9,784 nucleotides of DNA. It comes from Proteobacteria bacterium SG_bin5. GTDB lineage: Bacteria; Pseudomonadota; Alphaproteobacteria; Sphingomonadales; Sphingomonadaceae. The position numbers were made by a program, and so were the translations under genes. The DNA lies in NCBI GenBank assembly GCA_002083475.1, contig LWDI01000017.1, positions 1 through 9,784 on the forward strand. Direction: 5' to 3'. Position 1 is the first letter of the stretch, and the number at the start of each line of letters is the position of its first letter. Positions 6,342 through 9,784 of this stretch are shown in pieces. The notes beneath the pieces are model-generated. The model was not told the origin of the DNA, did not search any database, and worked only from the letters and a program-made list of their open reading frames with translations.

Positions 6342-7799
6342 TTACCCCTCGTGCCAAGTCACCCCGTCGCGCTCGGTGAGCGCGATCGCGGCGGATGGCC
6401 CCCAACTGCCCGCCGGATAGGGGCGGGGCTTCATATCGTTCGCGGCCCAACCGGCGCGGATCGCGTCGATCCATTCCCACTGCGCCTCCACCTCGTCGCG
6501 GCGGACGAACAAGGTCGGGTCGCCCTCGATCAGATCGAGCAGCAGCCGCTCATAAGCGATGCGCCGCCGCGTGCCGGCGAATTCGGTGTCGAGCGACAGA
6601 TCGAGCGGCACTTCGCGCAGCCGCAGTCCCTCGCGGTCGAGCCCCGGCTCTTTCGCCATCACCAGCAGCCGCACATATTCCTCGGGCTGCAAACGAATGA
6701 CGAGGGTATTGGGCTGCAACCGTCCGCCGCGTTCCTCGAAGATCGAATGCGGCACGGGCTTGAATTGTACGACGATTTCAGACTGGCGCGCGGGCAGCCT
6801 TTTGCCGGTGCGCAAATAAAAGGGCACGCCCTGCCAGCGCCAATTATCGACATGCGCCTTCAGCGCGACGAAGGTCTCGGTGGTGGAGGCGCGCTCGAGC
6901 TCCTCGGCATAGCCGCGCACGATCTCGCCCTTCACCGCGCCCGCGCCATATTGGCCGGTGACGGTGAGCACCGGCACATCGGCGGTGCGCATCCGCCGCA
7001 GCGAGCGCAGCACTTTCACTTTCTCGTCGCGGATCGCGGTGCCGTCGAAGCGCGCCGGGGGCTCCATCGCGATCAGCGACAGGAGTTGCAGCATATGGTT
7101 CTGCACCATGTCGCGCAAAGCGCCCGAGCCGTCATAATAGCCCGCCCGGCCCTCCAGCCCGACGGTTTCGGAGACGGTGATCTGGACGTGATCGATGCCG
7201 CGTGCGTTCCACACCGGCTCGAACAGCGCGTTGCCGAAGCGCAGCGCGAGGATGTTCTGAACGGTTTCCTTGCCCAGATAATGATCGATGCGGAAAGTCC
7301 GTTCCTCGGGGAAGGCCTGCGCCACCGCGTCGTTGATCTCGCGGCTGGAGGCGAGATCGGTGCCGAGCGGCTTTTCGAGCCCGATCCGCACCCCGTCGCC
7401 CGCCAACCCCGCGCCTTGCAGCCCGCCGATCGTCGGACGGAAAAGCGAGGGCGCGGTCGAGAGGAAAATCGCGAGCCCGCCCGCGCAGCCGCCGACCTTA
7501 TCCGCCAGCGCGCCGAACCCCGCCGGGTCGGCGGCGTCGAGCGGCTGATAGCCGAGCCGGGCGAGGAAGCTTTCGACCTGCGCCGGATCGCGGCGATCGG
7601 CAGGGAGGAACGTGTCGAGCGCTTGCCCCGCGAAGGCGCGGTAGCTCGCATCGTCATGCGTCGAGCGCGCGGTGCCGGTGATCGCGAGCGACTCGGGCAG
7701 CAGCCCATCGGCATGGAGCCCGTAGAGCGAGGGCAGCAGCATCCGCTGGGCGAGATCCCCGGTCGCGCCGAACAACAGCAATTTGGTGGCAGCGCTCAT
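6342..7799 (-). CDS. zwf: Glucose-6-phosphate 1-dehydrogenase
   Basis: It oxidises glucose-6-phosphate to 6-phosphoglucono-lactone with NADP+ or NAD+, the entry step of the ED and oxidative pentose phosphate routes. The product is 485 residues, typical of the bacterial enzyme. The N-terminal Rossmann motif GATGDLAQR is at 11-19. EKPLGTDLASS is at 142-152. The active-site signature RIDHYLGK is at 170-177. The catalytic histidine is His235 in MVQNHMLQLL. The C-terminal substrate domain includes PFYLRTGKRLP. The ATG overlaps the argC stop codon by four bases (ATGA at 7796-7799); GGGG nine bases upstream is only a weak SD, so translation is likely coupled to argC. It is separated from pgl by a paired REP-like element. 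No gnd gene is visible here, so carbon flow is expected to pass to Edd. The identification is firm. Confidence 0.97.
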   Translation of the reverse strand: MSAATKLLLFGATGDLAQRMLLPSLYGLHADGLLPESLAITGTARSTHDDASYRAFAGQALDTFLPADRRDPAQVESFLARLGYQPLDAADPAGFGALADKVGGCAGGLAIFLSTAPSLFRPTIGGLQGAGLAGDGVRIGLEKPLGTDLASSREINDAVAQAFPEERTFRIDHYLGKETVQNILALRFGNALFEPVWNARGIDHVQITVSETVGLEGRAGYYDGSGALRDMVQNHMLQLLSLIAMEPPARFDGTAIRDEKVKVLRSLRRMRTADVPVLTVTGQYGAGAVKGEIVRGYAEELERASTTETFVALKAHVDNWRWQGVPFYLRTGKRLPARQSEIVVQFKPVPHSIFEERGGRLQPNTLVIRLQPEEYVRLLVMAKEPGLDREGLRLREVPLDLSLDTEFAGTRRRIAYERLLLDLIEGDPTLFVRRDEVEAQWEWIDAIRAGWAANDMKPRPYPAGSWGPSAAIALTERDGVTWHEG

Positions 7800-8716
7800 G
7801 CTTTCAGCCCCGCGAGCGGATCGAGCCCCGCCATGATATTGAGATTCTGCACCGCCGCCCCGGCGGCGCCTTTGCCCAGATTGTCGAGCGTCGCGATCAG
7901 CCGCGCCTGATCGTCATGGCCGCACACGCGCAGCGTCACCCGGTCGGTGCCCGCATTTTCCTCGATCCGCGCGAGGCTCGCGGCGTCGGTCGCGACGGTG
8001 ACGAGCGGCGCGTCGGCATAGGCGTCGACCAGCGCCGCCTCGATCGCGGCGCGGCGCGGGCGGCCGGGCAGCGCGTGGAGCGGCAGCGGCACCTCGACCA
8101 GCATCCCGCGATAGACGCGCACCACCGCCGGCATGAAGATCGGCGGATGGGCGAGCCCGGCATGGCGCTGCATTTCGGGCACATGCTTGTGCGTTTGCGC
8201 GAGGCCATAGCCGCGAAACGCGGTCGGCTCGTAGCCGCTCTCGAACTCGGCGATCATCGCCTTGCCGCCCCCCGAATAGCCCGACACGGCGTTGACGCTG
8301 ATCGGCCAATCGACGGGCACCAGCCCCGCGCGCACCAGCGGGCGCACGAGCGCGAGAAAACCGGTGGGGTAGCAGCCCGGGTTGCTCACGAAGCGCGCGC
8401 GCGCGATCGCCGCCGTCTGGCCGGGATCGAGTTCGGCCATGCCATAGGTCCACCCGGGCGCGACGCGGTGCGCGGTCGAGGCGTCGATCACGCGGGTATT
8501 CGGATTGTCGATCAGGGCGACCGCCTCGCGCGCGGCGTCGTCGGGCAGGCAGAGGATCACGAAATCGGCGTCGTTGAGCGCCGCGCGCCGCGCCGCTTCG
8601 TCGCGGCGGCGGCTTTCGTCGAGCGTGATCAGGTGGAGCTCTTCGCGGCCCGCCAGGCGCTCGCGAATTTCGAGGCCCGTCGTGCCCGCGGCGCCGTCGA
8701 TGAACAGGCTCGGCAT
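7796..8716 (-). CDS. argC: N-acetyl-gamma-glutamyl-phosphate reductase, short (type 2) form
   Basis: It reduces N-acetylglutamyl-5-phosphate to N-acetylglutamate semialdehyde with NADPH, the third step of arginine synthesis in the cytoplasm. The product is 306 residues, matching the short type 2 ArgC family rather than the roughly 340-residue type 1. The nucleotide loop DGAAGTTG is at 7-14. The catalytic Cys115 lies in SNPGCYPTG (111-119). NAVSGYSGGGKAM follows at about 142-154, and the conserved THKHVPEM with the active-site histidine region at 175-182. Its ATG shares one base with the stop codon of the SH3 gene (TGATG), and its own stop shares four bases with the zwf ATG. No other arginine gene is in the window, so its place at the head of an ED gene set stands out. 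The enzyme assignment is firm. Confidence 0.95.
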   Translation of the reverse strand: MPSLFIDGAAGTTGLEIRERLAGREELHLITLDESRRRDEAARRAALNDADFVILCLPDDAAREAVALIDNPNTRVIDASTAHRVAPGWTYGMAELDPGQTAAIARARFVSNPGCYPTGFLALVRPLVRAGLVPVDWPISVNAVSGYSGGGKAMIAEFESGYEPTAFRGYGLAQTHKHVPEMQRHAGLAHPPIFMPAVVRVYRGMLVEVPLPLHALPGRPRRAAIEAALVDAYADAPLVTVATDAASLARIEENAGTDRVTLRVCGHDDQARLIATLDNLGKGAAGAAVQNLNIMAGLDPLAGLKA

Positions 8717-9093
8717 CAGCGCGTGTCCCGGGTCGCGAGCGCGGCGCGCGGCACGTAACCGGGCAGGCCACCCGCGACGCCCCAGGCCTTGCCATGCGCG
8801 AAATCGAGCGCTTCGAAACTGTCGCCCAGGGCGAGCGTCGCCAAAATCTCCGCCTCCTCCTCCGGCCCCGCGCGCAATTCGGCCGGGGCGATCACCACCA
8901 TAGGCAGCGGCGCCGCATAATGGGGGGCGAATACGTATTCGGCGAGGCGAATGTCCGCCAGATCGCGGCGAACCGGGTGCTGCCGGGGATCGAGCGGGCG
9001 CGACGGCCCGCTCAGGTGGAAACTACGCGGGGACTCGCTGGCGCTCGGCTTGGCCGTGCTGGTTGGTGCCGATGAACTGCCCGAATTCTTCAA
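8716..9093 (-). CDS. Small SH3-domain protein, apparently lacking a catalytic domain
   Basis: From TTG 9093 the product is 125 residues. An N-terminal conserved-looking block (HLSGPSRPLDPRQHPVRRDL, then ADIRLAEYVFAPHYA) is followed by a bacterial SH3 (SH3b) fold, from VVIAPAELRAGPEEEAEIL through FEALDFAHGKAWGVAG to LPGYVPRAALA. I recall the same N-terminal block in front of NlpC/P60 (C40) peptidase domains in sphingomonads. Here the frame stops right after the SH3b, with argC starting on the same bases (TGATG), so no peptidase domain follows. It has no signal peptide. Its likely role is binding cell-wall peptides or partners, but this is not shown. The start is uncertain: TTG 9093 has AAGGGG 9 nt upstream; ATG 9126 has no SD. 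Both lie inside marR, and the recognisable core starts right after the marR stop. The next ATG (8901) would remove part of the core. Confidence 0.65.
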   Translation of the reverse strand: MKNSGSSSAPTSTAKPSASESPRSFHLSGPSRPLDPRQHPVRRDLADIRLAEYVFAPHYAAPLPMVVIAPAELRAGPEEEAEILATLALGDSFEALDFAHGKAWGVAGGLPGYVPRAALATRDTR

Positions 9094-9421
9094 GAAAATG
9101 TGCCCCTTCGGCCGTGCGCGCGACATAGATGTTGCGCTTGTCGCTATCGTCCCTTTGGCGGCGCAGATAGCCGAGCGCGCCGAGCCTGTTCAAGGCGCGC
9201 GTGATGACGGGCTTCGAAACGTTGAGCGCGCGTGCCAATCCGCGCACGGTGTGGGGGCCGGGCTCGAGATAGACGAGCATCAGCAGCGCCATCTGCCGGT
9301 TGGTGAGATCGGGCTCGCCCGAGCGGACGTAATCGATGAGCGCGCTCATCCAACTGCCGAGCACGGGGGCGGCATGGTGCGGATCCAGCTGGAATTGCGC
9401 GGCGGCCGGGGGAGGATTCAT
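9023..9421 (-). CDS. MarR-family winged-helix transcriptional regulator
   Basis: This 132-residue protein has the MarR layout: a helical dimerisation segment (PHHAAPVLGSWMSALIDYV), then MALLMLVYLEPGPHTVRGLARALN. The recognition helix is SKPVITRALNRL at about 69-80. The wing RRQRDDSDKRNIYV at about 87-100 includes the typical D-x-R-type contact region, and AEGAHFLEEFGQFI forms the last dimer helix. Such proteins bind palindromic operators as dimers and often control themselves and a neighbour. The ligand and targets are unknown. ATG 9421 is chosen; an in-frame GTG at 9436 has GAGAAG close upstream and would add five residues. Neither start has a strong SD. The 3' end overlaps the proposed SH3 start by 71 nt, implying one mRNA. 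It is divergent from secG, so the shared intergenic DNA is the obvious place for an operator. The family is clear; the regulon is not. Confidence 0.9.
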   Translation of the reverse strand: MNPPPAAAQFQLDPHHAAPVLGSWMSALIDYVRSGEPDLTNRQMALLMLVYLEPGPHTVRGLARALNVSKPVITRALNRLGALGYLRRQRDDSDKRNIYVARTAEGAHFLEEFGQFIGTNQHGQAERQRVPA

Positions 9422-9457
9422 ACGCTCAAGACCCACTTACTTCTCGGTGATACACGG

Positions 9458-9470
9458 GAGCGTAACGCCT
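9458..9470. promoter_or_regulatory. Small palindrome upstream of marR, operator candidate
   Basis: GAGCGTAACGCCT contains the perfect 9-base palindrome GCGTAACGC (odd centre). It lies about 40 nt upstream of the marR ATG, where a MarR protein that represses itself could bind. It is shorter than most MarR operators, and in GC-rich DNA such a match can arise by chance. Speculative. Confidence 0.25.
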
Positions 9471-9509
9471 TGACGCCCCTCGGGTTTCATCGATTCGAAA
9501 AATTTGTTT

Positions 9510-9551
9510 CGCCGCCGCCGATTTGGCGGGCGGCGGGGCGCGGCGGCGGCG
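9510..9551. repeat. GC-rich hairpin in the marR/secG intergenic region
   Basis: CGCCGCCGCC (9510-9519) pairs exactly with GGCGGCGGCG (9542-9551). An alternative nested stem pairs GCCGCC (9511-9516) with GGCGGC (9529-9534). It sits next to an AT-rich patch (9498-9510, AAAAATTTGTTTC) and just before the proposed secG promoter. It could be structured 5' leader RNA of marR on the minus strand or just GGC/GCC repetition. No function is assigned. Confidence 0.4.
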
Positions 9552-9552
9552 G

Positions 9553-9581
9553 TTGATCGACGCGCGCAGCTGGCCTATGAG
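9553..9581 (+). promoter_or_regulatory. Candidate sigma-70-type promoter of secG
   Basis: TTGATC (9553-9558) and TATGAG (9576-9581) are spaced by exactly 17 bases, each matching four of six consensus positions. The -10 element ends 45 nt before the secG ATG, leaving room for a short leader. Spacing and position are good, the hexamers are moderate. This is a pattern match only. Confidence 0.4.
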
Positions 9582-9626
9582 CCGCGCTTTGCAATTTCCC
9601 TTTCGCGAACGGATTTCGGCGCCGCC

Positions 9627-9784
9627 ATGTTGTTCACTTTCCTGCTGGTCGTTCAGGCCCTGATCGCCGCCGTGCTGGTGGGCGTGATCCTGCTGCAAAA
9701 GTCCGAAGGCGGCGGGCTCGGCATGGGGGGCAGCCCCTCGGGGTTGATGTCGGCGCGGGGCGCGGCGGATTTCCTGACGCGCGC
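9627..9784 (+). CDS. secG: Protein translocase subunit SecG (3' end outside window)
   Basis: The first 52 codons are visible. SecG is the small, two-helix membrane subunit of the SecYEG channel that exports unfolded proteins. The first membrane helix is FLLVVQALIAAVLVGVILLQ at about 5-24. It is followed by the conserved cytoplasmic loop KSEGGGLGMGGSPSGLMSAR and GAADFLTRA, matching the SecG pattern Q-x-S-E-G-G-G-L and the G-x-x-x-F-L-x-R entry to helix 2. The second helix lies beyond the edge. ATG 9627 fits the usual SecG N-terminus exactly; the SD is weak (only a distant CGGA). It reads away from marR. In many alphaproteobacteria secG lies after tpiA and before pyrG, but here a divergent regulator precedes it. 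Confidence 0.93.
   Translation, partial: MLFTFLLVVQALIAAVLVGVILLQKSEGGGLGMGGSPSGLMSARGAADFLTR

Noticed and set aside
6294..7910. Open frame of 538 codons on the plus strand opposite zwf
   Set aside because: It starts inside the repeat cluster and mirrors zwf; no domain is visible, so it is treated as a shadow.
9426..9698. 90-codon minus-strand frame over the secG start
   Set aside because: It overlaps the certain secG start and the intergenic region, has biased composition and no domain.

Overview
The window is GC-rich chromosomal DNA that most resembles a sphingomonad alphaproteobacterium (Sphingomonas, Sphingopyxis or Novosphingobium type). Three things point there: a complete Entner-Doudoroff (ED) gene set in the order zwf-pgl-edd-glk-eda, a SecG N-terminus and a MarR/SH3 gene pair that look sphingomonad, and dispersed palindromic repeats of the CCTCCCC...GGGGAGG and CCCTCTCCC...GGGAGAGGG type. 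This assignment comes from recalled family features, not a database search. I see no rRNA, tRNA, CRISPR, phage or insertion-sequence genes.

Layout from left to right: (1) 1-278, plus strand, the 3' end of a glycine/alanine-rich protein resembling general-stress proteins; (2) 279-314, a perfect 12-bp inverted repeat between convergent genes; (3) 315-1724, minus, a soluble two-PAS histidine kinase of the HWE class; (4) 1807-6154, minus, pgl, edd, glk and eda, with a repeat cluster between edd and glk; (5) 6155-6341, a second repeat cluster separating pgl from zwf; (6) 6342-9421, minus, marR, a small SH3-domain gene, argC and zwf, each overlapping the next; (7) 9422-9626, a divergent intergenic region with a promoter candidate and a GC-rich hairpin; (8) 9627 to the right edge, plus, the start of secG.

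Together glk, zwf, pgl, edd and eda take glucose to glucose-6-phosphate, 6-phosphogluconolactone, 6-phosphogluconate, KDPG, and finally pyruvate plus glyceraldehyde-3-phosphate. Minus-strand genes run without interruption from marR to the kinase. Stop/start overlaps (TGATG at SH3/argC and pgl/edd; ATGA at argC/zwf and glk/eda) suggest translational coupling. The two repeat clusters sit exactly at the zwf/pgl and edd/glk joints and probably shape mRNA stability or termination there.

The window is mostly core metabolism, and I do not see a clearly new system. The points most worth a second look are the coupling of argC to zwf, the SH3 gene that starts inside marR and seems to lack a downstream catalytic domain, and the composite palindromes inside the ED operon.
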